Positions 7,556-17,264 of a stretch of 64,000 nt of DNA are shown in pieces (within the stretch, counting starts at the first letter, position 1; every line of letters begins with the position of its first letter). The stretch spans positions 434,001-498,000 of the forward strand of contig CAWHMD010000009.1 of the NCBI GenBank assembly GCA_963830385.1. The letters are read 5' to 3'. Under the pieces are notes generated by a model. It was given only the letters and a program-made list of their open reading frames with translations. It was not told the DNA's origin and did no database searches. This stretch comes from Bog-532 sp963830385 (GTDB lineage: Bacteria; Actinomycetota; Actinomycetes; Streptosporangiales; Streptosporangiaceae). The position numbers and the translations under genes were made by a program.

Positions 7556-8692
7556 ATGACGAGCCGAGCGGCACTGGGCTGGCCCGGCGAGCCCCCCGGC
7601 GCGAGCCGGACGTCTCCGGCTGACGCGCTCGCGGCGGCTTGCGATGTGCCCGGCTGGCTCGTCATCGCCGACGAACTGCCCGACGGCCTGGTCGTCGCGG
7701 ACGAGACCGGCCAGGTCACCGTGTTCAACCGGGCCGCCGCCGGGCTGACCGGTGTGAGCCCGGCCGAGGCGCTGGGTAAGGAACTGTTCGACATCCTGCC
7801 GCTGCACGACGCCGACGGGCGCGACTGGTGGGCGCTCACCGACCCCTACCACGGCCTGCACACCCGCTCCCGGCACCCGGAACGGCCGCTGTTCCTCGCC
7901 GACGGCACCGAGGTGCTGGTCAACGTCCGCTACGTGCGCGAGCCGCGCCACCGCCGCGAGGTGCAGCGGCTGGTGGTGGCGCTGCACGACGCGGGCCAGC
8001 GCGCCCGGCTGGAGCGAAGCCGGGCCGACCTGGTCTCCACCGTCGCCCACGAGCTGCGCTCCCCGCTCACCAGTGTGAAGGGCTTCACCGCGACGCTGCT
8101 GTCCAAGTGGCACCGGTTCACCGAAGACCAGAAGCTCATGATGCTGGAGACGGTCAACGCGGACGCGGACCGGGTCACCCGGCTCATCACCGAGTTGCTC
8201 GACGTGTCCCGGATCGAGTCCGGCCGCCTGGAGGTGCACCGCCAGCTGGTCGACGTGCCCGAGCGGGTCCGGAAGATCATGGCCGGCCGGGTCGCCGCCG
8301 GTGAGCCCGAGGACCGGTTCCGGCTGTCGGTCGCCGACGGCCTCCCGGAGACCTGGCTCGACCCCGACAAGGTGGACCAGATCCTGGCCAACCTCATCGA
8401 GAACGCGGTCCGTCACGGGGCTGGTACCGTAACCGTTGTGGTAGAGCCAGCCGCCGGAGGCGACGTCATGGCGGTGTCCGTGCAGGACGAGGGTGAGGGG
8501 ATCGCCCCCGATCTCGCCTCACGCGTGTTCCGCCAGTTCTGGCGGGGCAAGCGGCGCGGAGGTACCGGCCTCGGCCTCTACATCGTCAAGGGCCTGGTGG
8601 AAGCGCACGGCGGGACCATCAGCGTGGGACGCGCGCCGGGCGGCGGCGCCGAGTTCCGATTTACCATGCCCGCGGGGACTCCGCTCGCCTGA
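7556..8692 (+). CDS. PAS-domain sensor histidine kinase
   Basis: 378 residues and no membrane segment, so probably cytosolic. A PAS domain spans about residues 35-145 (LPDGLVVADETGQVTVFNRAA). The HisKA domain follows with the phosphoacceptor His165 in STVAHELRSPL, then the HATPase domain with the N box (NLIENAVRHG), DEGEGI and the GTGLGLYIVKGLVEAHGG G2 region. ATG 7556 is preferred over GTG 7550 because CAGGAG lies about 9 bases before it. No response regulator is adjacent. An orthologous orphan kinase before pheS is common in streptomycete-like genomes. Confidence 0.88.
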   Translation: MTSRAALGWPGEPPGASRTSPADALAAACDVPGWLVIADELPDGLVVADETGQVTVFNRAAAGLTGVSPAEALGKELFDILPLHDADGRDWWALTDPYHGLHTRSRHPERPLFLADGTEVLVNVRYVREPRHRREVQRLVVALHDAGQRARLERSRADLVSTVAHELRSPLTSVKGFTATLLSKWHRFTEDQKLMMLETVNADADRVTRLITELLDVSRIESGRLEVHRQLVDVPERVRKIMAGRVAAGEPEDRFRLSVADGLPETWLDPDKVDQILANLIENAVRHGAGTVTVVVEPAAGGDVMAVSVQDEGEGIAPDLASRVFRQFWRGKRRGGTGLGLYIVKGLVEAHGGTISVGRAPGGGAEFRFTMPAGTPLA

Positions 8693-8810
8693 TCGAGCCG
8701 GAAGGACCGCGGGCCGCTCTGCGCGGGACTGCCCACCCGCCGCGACCGCGCGGCGGACTGTGGCTCACGCACCCTGGTTCCCTTTTTCAAATTCGTCATG
8801 AGAAGGCCCG

Positions 8811-9952
8811 ATGTCCGGACCCAGCAGTAACTATGACCCCGTGGAGGTGACCCCGTTGTCACCCGAGGAGGTCACCCGGATGCGCGACGAGGCGATCGCC
8901 GCCATCAACGCCGCCAGCAACCTCGACGAGCTCAAGGCGGCGCGGATCGCCCACACCGGTGACCGGGCGCCGCTCACCCTGGCCAACGCGGAGATCGGGG
9001 CGCTCCCGCCGCAGGCCCGGGCCGAGGCCGGCAAGCGGGTCGGCGCCGCCCGCGGCGCCGTCCGCCAGGCGCTGGCCGACCGCACCACCGAGCTCGAGGC
9101 CGAGCGGGACCAGCAGGTCCTGCTGACCGAGACCGTCGACGTGACGCTGCCCTGGGACCGGCACCCGGCCGGCGCCCGGCACCCGGTCACGATGGCCGCC
9201 GACCGGCTGTCGGACGTGTTCGTGGCCATGGGCTACGAGGTCGCCGAGGGCCCCGAGGTCGAGGCCGAGTGGTACAACTTCGACGCGCTGAACTTCCCGC
9301 CCGACCACCCGGCCCGCGAGTCCCAGGACACCCTGTTCGTGGCCGGCCCCAAGGAGGCCGGGGACGGCACCGGCGACCCCGGCCATTCCGGGGTGGTGCT
9401 GCGCACCCACACCTCGCCGGTGCAGATCCGCGCGATGCTGTCCCGGCCGCTGCCGCTGTACGTGGTCAGCCCGGGCCGGTGTTTCCGGGCCGACGCGCTC
9501 GACGCCACCCACAGCCCGGTGTTCCACCAGATCGAGGGCCTGGCCGTCGACGAGGGCCTGACCATGGCCGACCTGCGCGGCGCGATCCAGGCGTTCGTGG
9601 ACGCGATGTTCGGCGAGGGCCTGCGGACCCGGTTCCGGCCGGACTATTTCCCGTTCACCGAGCCGTCCGGTGACGTGTCGATGGAGTGCCACGTGTGCCG
9701 GGGCGCCTCCACCGGGCCGGCGGCGAGCCGTGCCGGGTCTGCCGCTCGCAGGGCTGGATCGAGATCGCCGGCTGCGGCATGGTCAACCCGCGGGTGCTGA
9801 TCGCCTGCGGCATCGACCCCAACCGCTACAGCGGCTTCGCCTTCGGCCTGGGCATCGAGCGCACGCTCATGATCGGCCACGGCGTCACCGACATCCGCGA
9901 CACCACCGAGGGTGACGTCCGGTTCAGCCGGGCCTTCGGGACGGAGATCTGA
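8811..9952 (+). CDS. pheS: Phenylalanine-tRNA ligase alpha subunit, frame broken near 9700-9720
   Basis: PheS charges tRNA-Phe together with PheT. Frame 1 runs from ATG 8811 through the coiled-coil N-terminus and class II motifs (HPVTMAADRLSDVFVAMGYE, FPPDHPARESQDTLFV, RTHTSPVQIRAML, GRCFRADALDATHSPVFHQIEGL) to MECHVCRGASTG. The conserved continuation GEPCRVC, GWIEIAGCGMVNP and GFAFGLGIERTLM lies in another frame up to the stop at 9952. One base appears to be missing between about 9700 and 9722. pheS is essential and the pieces are otherwise intact, so a sequencing or assembly error is more likely than a true mutation. pheT follows after 2 bases. Confidence 0.9.
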
Positions 9953-9954
9953 CC

Positions 9955-12525
9955 ATGAAACTTCCGCTGTCCTGGCTGCGCGAGTACGCCCCGGTCGAGT
10001 CCTCGGTCGAGGTGGCCGAGATCGCCCGGCGACTCACCGCGCTCAAGCTCGAGGTCGAGTCGGTCGACCTGGTCGGCCACGACATCTCCGGCGTGGTCAT
10101 CGCCCAGGTGCTGTCGATCGAGGAGCTGACCGAGTTCAAGAAGCCGATCCGGTACTGCCGGGTGGCCACCGAGGACGGTCACAGCCTCGGCAGCGAGGGC
10201 AACTTCGGCGTGGTCTGCGGCGCCACCAACTTCGCCGCCGGGGACAAGGTCGCGCTGGCGGCGCCGGGCGCGGTGCTGCCCGGCGGGTTCGAGATCGGCG
10301 CCCGCAAGACCTACGGCAAGCTGTCCGAGGGCATGATCTGCGCGGCTGACGAGCTCGGCATCGGCGACGACCACTCCGGCATCCTCGTGCTGCCCGCCGC
10401 CGCTCCGCTCGGCGCCGATTTCGCCACCTACGCGGGCCTGCGGGACGAGGTGTTCGACATCGCGGTCACCCCCGACCGCGGCGACTGCGTCTCGGTCCGC
10501 GGCGTCGCCCGCGAGCTGGCCATCGCGTTCGGCGTGCCGTTCACCGACCCGGCCGACTCCGGCCTGCCCGCCCACGCCGGGCTCGGCGGCGACCTGGGCT
10601 GGGTGTCCAGCGACGTGCGGCCGGTCAGCACCGCCGACCCGACCGCCTGCGACCGGATCGTGCTCCGCTCGGTCCGCGGCTTCCAGCCCGGCGCCGCCAC
10701 CCCGCTGTGGATGCAGGTCCGGCTGAACCGCTGCGGCGTCCGCACGGTGTCGCTGGCCGTCGACGTGACCAACTACCTCATGCTCGAGCTTGGCCAGCCG
10801 CTCCACGCGTTCGACAACACCCGGGTCAGCGGGCCGATCGTGGTCCGCCGGGCGCAGCCGGGGGAGCGGCTGGAGACCCTCGATCACGTGACCCGGGCCC
10901 TGGAGCCGGAGGACATCGTCATCGCCGACGACACCGGGGCGGTCTCGCTGGCCGGCACCATGGGCGGGCTGAGCACCGAGATCAGCGACGACACGTCCGA
11001 CGTGCTGATCGAGGCGGCCCACTTCTCCCCGGTCGGCGTGGCCAAGATGTCCCGCCGCCACCGGCTGCACAGCGAGGCCTCCTACCGGTTCGAGCGCGGG
11101 GTCGACCGCGAGCTGCCGCTGCGCGCCTCCGCCAAGGCGGTGGCCATGCTGGCCTCGCTCGGCCACGGCACGATCGTGCCCGGCTGCCAGCACGCCTCGG
11201 TGGAGGTGGCGCCCACCCAGGTCTCGATGGCCGAGGACTACCCGGACCGGGTGGCCGGTGTGATCTACGGGCTGGACACCGTGACCTGGCGGCTGCGCCA
11301 GCTCGGCTGCGCCACCGACCACGACCGGGCCGCGCGGGTGCTCACCGCGACCGCGCCGTCCTGGCGCTCGGACCTGGGTGACCCGGCCGACCTGGCCGAA
11401 GAGGTCATCCGGCTCGAGGGTTACGAGAACGTCCCGGTCCGGCGCCCGCGGGCGTTCGCCGGGCGCGGGCTGACCACCCGGCAGCGGCTGCGCCGGTCCG
11501 TCGGCCGTGGCCTGGCCGGCGCCGGCTACGTGGAGGTGCTGGCCGCCCCGTTCGTGTCGGCCGCCGACGCGGACGCGCTGCAGCTGCCGCCCGAGGACCC
11601 GCGGCGGCAGACGCTGGCCCTGGCCAACCCGCTCAGCGACGACGAGCCGCTGCTGCGCACTACGCTGCTGCCCGGCCTGTTCCGGGTGCTGAACCGCAAC
11701 GTCGGCCGCGGCTTCGCCGACGTGGCCCTGTTCGAGCTGGGGCTGGTGTACCTGACCCGGCCCGGCGGCCGGGCGGTGCCGCCCGCGCTGCGGGTGGACC
11801 GGGCCCCGGACTTTGAGGAGCTGGCGGCGCTGGAGGCGGCCCTGCCGGACCAGCCGCTGCACCTTGGGCTGGTGCTGGCCGGCGACCGTGAGCTGCCCGG
11901 CTGGTGGGGCAAGGGACGCCACGAGTGCTGGGCCGACGCCATCAAGGCGGCCCGCCAGGTCGGCGAGATCTGCCAGGTCAAGGTCGACGTGCGGGCCGAC
12001 CAGCAGGCGCCCTGGCACCCGGGCCGCTGCGCCGGGGTGTTCGTCCAGGCCAGCGACGGCTCCCAGCAGACCGAGTGGCTGGCCGGGTACGCCGGTGAGC
12101 TGCACCCGCGGGTCATCGAGGCGTTCGGGCTGCCCGCCAGAACCAGCGCGCTCGAGCTGGACATGTCCACCGTGATCGCGGCGGCCGAGCGGTCCGGCCC
12201 GGTGCAGGCCCCGGTGCTGTCCTCCTACCCGCTGGCCACCCAGGACGTCGCGCTGCTGGTCGACGCCGCCGTGCCCGCCGCCGACGTCGAAGCGGCGCTG
12301 CGGGCCGGCGCGGCCGGCGCGGGTGACGGCACCCTGCTGGAGGATGTCCGCCTGTTCGACGTCTACACCGGTGAGCAGGTCGGCGAGGGCCGCAAGTCGC
12401 TCGCCTATACGCTGCGGTTCCGGGCTCCCGACCGAACCCTCACCGCCGCCGAGGTCGCCGAGGTCCGCGACGCCGCCGTCGCCGCCGCCACCGAACAGGT
12501 CGGCGCCGAGCTGCGCACCAGCTAA
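9955..12525 (+). CDS. pheT: Phenylalanine-tRNA ligase beta subunit
   Basis: 856 residues, near the family norm. It contains the N-terminal tRNA-binding (EMAP-like) domain, the B3/B4 editing domain, the B5 domain and a C-terminal ferredoxin-fold anticodon-binding domain (SSYPLATQDVALLVDAAVP ... SLAYTLRFRAPDRTLT). It starts MKLPLSWLREY. It forms the alpha2beta2 enzyme with PheS; the 2-base gap indicates co-transcription and probably translational coupling. The gene has no visible defect. Confidence 0.96.
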   Translation: MKLPLSWLREYAPVESSVEVAEIARRLTALKLEVESVDLVGHDISGVVIAQVLSIEELTEFKKPIRYCRVATEDGHSLGSEGNFGVVCGATNFAAGDKVALAAPGAVLPGGFEIGARKTYGKLSEGMICAADELGIGDDHSGILVLPAAAPLGADFATYAGLRDEVFDIAVTPDRGDCVSVRGVARELAIAFGVPFTDPADSGLPAHAGLGGDLGWVSSDVRPVSTADPTACDRIVLRSVRGFQPGAATPLWMQVRLNRCGVRTVSLAVDVTNYLMLELGQPLHAFDNTRVSGPIVVRRAQPGERLETLDHVTRALEPEDIVIADDTGAVSLAGTMGGLSTEISDDTSDVLIEAAHFSPVGVAKMSRRHRLHSEASYRFERGVDRELPLRASAKAVAMLASLGHGTIVPGCQHASVEVAPTQVSMAEDYPDRVAGVIYGLDTVTWRLRQLGCATDHDRAARVLTATAPSWRSDLGDPADLAEEVIRLEGYENVPVRRPRAFAGRGLTTRQRLRRSVGRGLAGAGYVEVLAAPFVSAADADALQLPPEDPRRQTLALANPLSDDEPLLRTTLLPGLFRVLNRNVGRGFADVALFELGLVYLTRPGGRAVPPALRVDRAPDFEELAALEAALPDQPLHLGLVLAGDRELPGWWGKGRHECWADAIKAARQVGEICQVKVDVRADQQAPWHPGRCAGVFVQASDGSQQTEWLAGYAGELHPRVIEAFGLPARTSALELDMSTVIAAAERSGPVQAPVLSSYPLATQDVALLVDAAVPAADVEAALRAGAAGAGDGTLLEDVRLFDVYTGEQVGEGRKSLAYTLRFRAPDRTLTAAEVAEVRDAAVAAATEQVGAELRTS

Positions 12526-12565
12526 CCCTGGCGCCCGGCCACCCCCGCGTCTCCCCGCGGCCCGC

Positions 12566-13756
12566 CTACCTCCGGCGCACCACGAACACCGCGGTGCGCA
12601 GCAGCACCACCAGCCACGCCAGCACCAGCAGGCCGTACAGCACCAGCGACACGTCCTGCAGGCAGCTGGCGTGGCTGCGGGCGGCCAGCGCGACCGTGCC
12701 GGTCACGCAGGTCCCGACCGGGAACGTGAAGCTCCACCAGGTCAGCGCGAACGGCAGCCGGTTGCCGGCCGTGCGCGCGGTCCGGAGCGTGAGCGCGGCC
12801 GCCAGTACCAGCCACATCATCGCGAACCCCCACACCGGGACCCCGTACAGCAGGGCAGCCACGCTCGCGCCGGTCGCGTACGGAACGGGCAGCACCGGCC
12901 CGGCCGCCTTGCCCAGGTTGCTGGCGGCGGTCACCGACTGCCCGAGCGGGCCGAGCACGATCCACAGTGTCGGCGCCATCGCGGCCGCGCCCACCTTGTA
13001 CTGGACCAGCCGGGACCAGATCTGCGGGATGATGATCAGCGACGCCAGCAGGCTGATGCCGAACATCGCGTAGCAGGCCACCAGCAGGGTCAGCCGCGGC
13101 TGGCCGGCCGGCGCGTGCGGGACCAGCAGCGCGCCGGTGGCGGCCGACACCATCGGCGGCACGACCGGCATCAGCCACCCGCCGAAGGCCGAGTCGGCGC
13201 CGATCTCGTGCCGGGTCATCATCAGGAACGGGATCCAGCAGGCGGTGACCAGCCCGAGCGCGGTGCCGGCGCTCCACAGCACCCAGTCCAGCTGGACCGC
13301 GGCCGCCCCCAGCAGGCCGTGACCGAGCAGCAGCGCGCCCGCTCCCACCACCATCAGCGCCATGGCCGGCGCGCCCCAGAACTGGGCCATGACCGGGTTG
13401 GTGGCGTAACCGCGGGCCTGGGCCGGATGCCGGGTCCAGTGCACCGCCCAGCCCACGGTCAGCCCGATCAGCAGCAGCGTGGCCAGCCCCCACACCACCG
13501 TGGCGAAAACGTGCATCACCGGCACGTGGATCGGTAGCTGCGTGCCCGCCACCGCCACGATGCCGGTCCCCATCACCGCCGCGAACCAGTTGGGCCCGAA
13601 CTCCCGGACGGTGGCCGCCGGAGCCGCCCGCCGGGCCGCTTCCTCCGCCCCGGCCCCGCCTCCCCCTTCCGCCCCGGCCCCGCGCCCCCCTTGCGCCTCA
13701 ACAAACTCCGCGGTCGCTCCAGCCCCGTGCGTCTCGTTCACCAGCATCTGCGTCAT
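12566..13756 (-). CDS. TDT-family transporter (TehA/SLAC1/Mae1-like)
   Basis: 396 residues from ATG 13756; a longer reading of this frame runs into the LysR gene on the other strand and is rejected. After about 45 low-complexity Gly/Ala/Glu residues there are some ten hydrophobic segments. The first begins FGPNWFAAVMGTGIVAVAG, the hallmark of the tellurite-resistance/dicarboxylate transporter family. Members include tellurite and sulfite exporters, malate permeases and anion channels; the substrate is unknown. The LysR gene is divergent 70 bp away, implying regulation of this gene. It converges on pheT with a 40-base gap. Confidence 0.85.
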   Translation of the reverse strand: MTQMLVNETHGAGATAEFVEAQGGRGAGAEGGGGAGAEEAARRAAPAATVREFGPNWFAAVMGTGIVAVAGTQLPIHVPVMHVFATVVWGLATLLLIGLTVGWAVHWTRHPAQARGYATNPVMAQFWGAPAMALMVVGAGALLLGHGLLGAAAVQLDWVLWSAGTALGLVTACWIPFLMMTRHEIGADSAFGGWLMPVVPPMVSAATGALLVPHAPAGQPRLTLLVACYAMFGISLLASLIIIPQIWSRLVQYKVGAAAMAPTLWIVLGPLGQSVTAASNLGKAAGPVLPVPYATGASVAALLYGVPVWGFAMMWLVLAAALTLRTARTAGNRLPFALTWWSFTFPVGTCVTGTVALAARSHASCLQDVSLVLYGLLVLAWLVVLLRTAVFVVRRR

Positions 13757-13812
13757 ATCCCCACGGTCGCCCGAAAGCGCCGCCGCCAGTAGACACCGGT
13801 TTTCTATGAGGT

Positions 13813-13829
13813 CATAACCTTTGCTTATG
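13813..13829. promoter_or_regulatory. LysR-type box overlapping the regulator's start codon
   Basis: CATAA-N7-TTATG forms an inverted repeat of the T-N11-A class in the divergent TDT/LysR intergenic region. Its right arm contains the ATG of the LysR gene, so binding could autorepress the regulator while controlling the transporter. Confidence 0.5.
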
Positions 13830-14729
13830 ACTCTGCCCGCCCGGGTGGCCGACCTGGCCGCGTTCGACCTGCTGCTGACGGTCGCGCGGCGGGGCAGCCT
13901 GGGCCGGGCGGCGGCCGAGCACGGCATCTCCCAGCCGGCCGCCAGCACCCGCATCCGGCAGCTGGAGGCCCAGCTCGGCCTGGCGCTGATCGAGCGGTCC
14001 CCGCGCGGATCGCGGCTCACCCCGGCCGGCGCGCTGGTCGCGGGCTGGGCCCAGACCGCCGTCGACGCGGCCGCGGCGCTGGACGCCGGGGTCACCGCGC
14101 TGCGGCGCCAGCACGAGTCCCGGCTCCGCATCGTGGCCAGCATGACCGTCGCTGAGTACCTGCTGCCCGGCTGGCTGACCGCCCTGCGGGCCGTCGACCC
14201 CGGCGCCGCCGTCGCGCTCAGCGCGGTCAACTCGGCCGACGTGGCCGAGGCGGTGCTGACCGAGGCGGCCGAGGTCGGCTTCGTCGAAGGCCCCGACCTG
14301 CCGGACGGCCTCCGCGCGGCCCGGGTCGGCCGGGACGAGCTGACCGTGGTCGTCGCCCCCGCCCACCCCTGGTCCCGCCGGCGCCGCGGCATCGACGCGG
14401 CCGAACTGGCCATCACCCCCCTGGTCGCCCGCGAAGCTGGCTCCGGTACCCGCCGCGTGTTCGAGCAGGCGCTGGCCCGGGCCGGGCTGACCGGCGCTCC
14501 ACCCCAGGCCGAGCTCTCCTCCACCACCGCGATCAAAGCTGCCGTAGCAGCCGGGGGCGCCCCCGCCGTCCTCAGCTCCCTCGCCGTCGCCGCCGACCTG
14601 GTCGGCGGTTCGCTCCGGGCGGTGCCGGTCCTCGGCCTGGACCTGCGCCGGGACCTACGGGCCGTCTGGCGGGCCGGCCGCCCGCTGACCGGCCCCGCCC
14701 GCGACCTCGTAGCCATCGCCACGCGCTGA
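13827..14729 (+). CDS. LysR-family transcriptional regulator
   Basis: 300 residues. The N-terminal winged helix-turn-helix has FDLLLTVARRGSLGRAAAEHGISQPAASTRIRQLEAQLGLALIERSPRG. A substrate-binding domain follows, starting LRIVASMTVAEYLLPGWL. ATG 13827 is preferred to TTG 13821. It is transcribed divergently from the TDT transporter, the classical arrangement for a LysR protein controlling its neighbour. The inducer is unknown; the effector domain resembles the CysB/CbbR-type fold only in general terms. Confidence 0.9.
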   Translation: MTLPARVADLAAFDLLLTVARRGSLGRAAAEHGISQPAASTRIRQLEAQLGLALIERSPRGSRLTPAGALVAGWAQTAVDAAAALDAGVTALRRQHESRLRIVASMTVAEYLLPGWLTALRAVDPGAAVALSAVNSADVAEAVLTEAAEVGFVEGPDLPDGLRAARVGRDELTVVVAPAHPWSRRRRGIDAAELAITPLVAREAGSGTRRVFEQALARAGLTGAPPQAELSSTTAIKAAVAAGGAPAVLSSLAVAADLVGGSLRAVPVLGLDLRRDLRAVWRAGRPLTGPARDLVAIATR

Positions 14730-14921
14730 CCCGTGCGGACGCGCATTCCCGGTCATGATCCATTGCTCGGTTACGTTTTCTGAATAGCGCTGACAACGGA
14801 ACCCGGCGATTGATCTTGAGACTGCTGTGCCTGGGGCGCCCGGTGAGGCACGCCAAGGACCCGCTCAGGAGGGAACAGCGGCCGGCAGCGCGGCGCCGGC
14901 CGCCAAACCCGCCCAATCCTG

Positions 14922-14956
14922 TTGCATAAATTATCGCAACACTGCATACTTTTGCA
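14922..14956 (+). promoter_or_regulatory. argC promoter embedded in two ARG boxes
   Basis: TTGCATAAATTATCGCAA (14922-14939) and TGCATACTTTTGCA (14943-14956) match the AT-rich palindromic ArgR operator. A promoter TTGCAT-N17-CATACT (-35 at 14922-14927, -10 at 14945-14950) lies exactly inside them, so ArgR plus arginine would occlude RNA polymerase. argR itself is a member of the operon. The rest of the 14730-15049 gap shows no gene. Confidence 0.8.
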
Positions 14957-15049
14957 GAGAGGCGAGAAGCCAGACAAGCTCGGCGCCCCGGTCGCACCCG
15001 AGGATACGCGCCAGGATGCATCCCAGCCGAACCAGGAGGCAAACGCGAC

Positions 15050-16089
15050 ATGGGCGCACGAGTCGCGGTCGCAGGTGCCAGTGGCTACGCGGGCGGCGAA
15101 CTGCTCCGCCTGCTGGCCACCCATCCGGACCTGGAGATCGGTGCCCTCGGCGCGGGTTCCAACGCCGGGGCCCCGGTCACCGCGGTCCACCCCAACCTAA
15201 TCACGCTAGCCGATCGGACGTTCGGCCCGACCACCCCGGCCGCGTTCGCCGGCTCGGATCTGGTGTTCATGGCCCTGCCGCACGACGAAGCGGCCACGCT
15301 GGCCCAGCAGCTGCCCGAGGAGACCAAGGTCGTCGACCTCGGGCCGGCTTCCGGCTGAAAAGCCCCGACGCCTGGGACCGCTATTACGGCGGCGACCACC
15401 CGGGCACCTGGGCCTACGGGCTGCCCGAGCTGCCCGGCGCCCGGGCCACCGTCCGGGCCGCCAGCCGGGTGGCCTCGCCCGGCTGCTACGCCACTGCCTC
15501 GATCGTGGCGCTGGCCCCGCTGCTGGCCTACGGCCTGGCCGCCGCCGAGGACGTCGTGATCGTGGCTGCCTCCGGCACCTCCGGCGCGGGCCGGTCGGCG
15601 ACCGTCAGCCTGCTCGGCAGTGAGGTCATGGGCTCGGTGTCCGCCTACAAGGTGGGCGGCGTGCACCGGCACATCCCCGAGATCGAGCAGGCCCTCCAGT
15701 CGGTGCTGCCAGACGGCGAGCCGAGGGCCACGATCTCCTTCACCCCCACGCTGGCCCCGATGCCCCGCGGCATCCTCGCCACCTGCACCGCCCGCCTCAC
15801 CACCGGCGCCAGCACCGCGGAGCTCCGCGACGCGATCGGCGACACCTATGACAGCGAACCCTTTATCCATCTGCTGGCCGAGGGCCAATGGCCCGCCACC
15901 GGCGCCACCTCCGGCTCGAACGCGGCCCACCTCCAAGTGGTAGCCGACCCGCACGCGGGCCGGGCCGTGGTGGTCTCGGCCATCGACAACCTCGGCAAGG
16001 GCGCGGCCGGTCAGGCCATTCAGAACGCCAACCTCATGCTCGGCCTGCCGGAAACGGCGGGCCTGACCGCCCTGGGAGTCGCGCCGTGA
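15050..16089 (+). CDS. argC: N-acetyl-gamma-glutamyl-phosphate reductase, one-base frame break near 15340
   Basis: ArgC performs the NADPH-dependent third step of arginine synthesis. Frame 1 starts MGARVAVAGASGYAGGELLRLL (NADP-binding) and runs to VVDLG, then meets a stop at 15356. The rest (FRLKSPDAWDRYYGGDHPG, the catalytic Cys in ASPGCYATASIVALAPLL, FTPTLAPMPRGI) is in the next frame up to 16089. Restoring one G in the run at about 15340 gives the expected VVDLGAGFRLK. A miscalled homopolymer is the simplest explanation. The gene is first in argC-J-B-D-F-R-H and overlaps argJ by 4 bases. Confidence 0.9.
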
Positions 16090-17264
16090 GCGTCACCGCA
16101 CCGCTGGGGTTCCGCGCCGCCGGCGTCACCGCCGGCCTGAAGGCGTCCGGTGACCGCGACGTCGCCGTGGTCATCAACGACGGCCCGTCCCGGGCCGCCG
16201 CCGCCGTGTTCACCGCCAACCGGGTCAAGGCCGCCCCCGTGCTGTGGACCCAGCAGGTGGTCAGCGGCGGCCGCGTCCGCGCGGTCGCGCTGAACTCCGG
16301 CGGCGCCAACGCCTGCACCGGCCCGCTCGGCTTCCAGGACACCCACGCCACCGCCGAGCGGCTCGGCGTGGCTCTGAACGACTCGGCCGGGGAGATGGCG
16401 ATCTGCTCGACCGGGCTGATCGGTGAGCGGCTGCCGATGGACAAGATCTTGTCGGGGGTCGACGCCTGCGTGGCCGAGGCGGCCCGCGGCGGCGGCCTGG
16501 CCGCGGCCGACGCGATCCGCACCACCGACACGGTGGTCAAGATCAGCTTCCGCCGGGAGAGCGCAGGTGGCGGCGAGCAGGGCGGCTCCGCCTACTCCAT
16601 CGGCGGCATGGCGAAGGGCGCCGGCATGCTGGCCCCGGCCCTGGCCACCATGCTGTGCGTGGTCACCACCGACGCCGATCTGCCGCCGGCCGACCTCGAC
16701 GCGGCCCTGCGGGAAGCCACGCGAGCCTCGTTCGACCGGCTCGACACCGACGGCTGCATGTCGACCAACGACACCGTGCTGCTGATGGCCAGCGGCGCGT
16801 CCGGCATCCAGCCGAAGCTCGCCGACTTCACCCTGATGCTCACCGAGGTGTGCACCGACCTGGCCCGCCAGCTCCAGCTCGACGCCGAGGGCGCGGGCAA
16901 GATGATCATGGTGGACGTCATCGGCGCGGCCAGCGAGGCCGACGCGGTCCAGGCCGGCCGGGCGGTGGCCCGCAGCAACCTGCTCAAGTGCGCGATCGCG
17001 GGGGAGGACCCGAACTGGGGCCGCGTGGTCTCGGCCGTCGGCACCACCGCCGCCGCCTTCGATCCGGACCGCCTGAACGTGGCCATCAACGGGATCTGGG
17101 TGTGCCGGAACGGCTGCGCGGGCGACGAGCGGTCCAAGGTCGACATGACCCCCCGGGACGTGACGATCACCGTCGACCTGTCGGCCGGCCCGCACGCCGC
17201 CACCATCCTCACCACCGACCTGACCACCGAATACGTCCACGAGAACTCGGCCTACTCGACGTGA
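16086..17264 (+). CDS. argJ: Bifunctional glutamate N-acetyltransferase/ornithine acetyltransferase
   Basis: 392 residues from a GTG that overlaps the argC stop. ArgJ recycles the acetyl group from N-acetylornithine to glutamate. Visible features are an N-terminal GFRAAGVTAGLK, a SGGANACTG oxyanion region and the self-cleavage site with its Thr nucleophile in KGAGMLAPALATMLCVVTTDA. The C-terminal part has NWGRVVSAVG and the ending NSAYST. It is the expected length. argB starts inside its last codons (GTGA overlap). Confidence 0.96.
   Translation: MSVTAPLGFRAAGVTAGLKASGDRDVAVVINDGPSRAAAAVFTANRVKAAPVLWTQQVVSGGRVRAVALNSGGANACTGPLGFQDTHATAERLGVALNDSAGEMAICSTGLIGERLPMDKILSGVDACVAEAARGGGLAAADAIRTTDTVVKISFRRESAGGGEQGGSAYSIGGMAKGAGMLAPALATMLCVVTTDADLPPADLDAALREATRASFDRLDTDGCMSTNDTVLLMASGASGIQPKLADFTLMLTEVCTDLARQLQLDAEGAGKMIMVDVIGAASEADAVQAGRAVARSNLLKCAIAGEDPNWGRVVSAVGTTAAAFDPDRLNVAINGIWVCRNGCAGDERSKVDMTPRDVTITVDLSAGPHAATILTTDLTTEYVHENSAYST

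Noticed and set aside
8737..8801. Possible phenylalanine leader peptide before pheS: GTG 8760 opens a 13-codon ORF with two Phe codons, after a GC hairpin (8737-8756).
   Set aside because: Two Phe in 13 residues is weak, there is no ribosome site, and no terminator with T-tract lies between it and pheS.
9826..12105. 759-codon minus-strand ORF opposite pheT.
   Set aside because: Low-complexity translation typical of the antisense of GC-rich genes; pheT is fully accounted for on the + strand.
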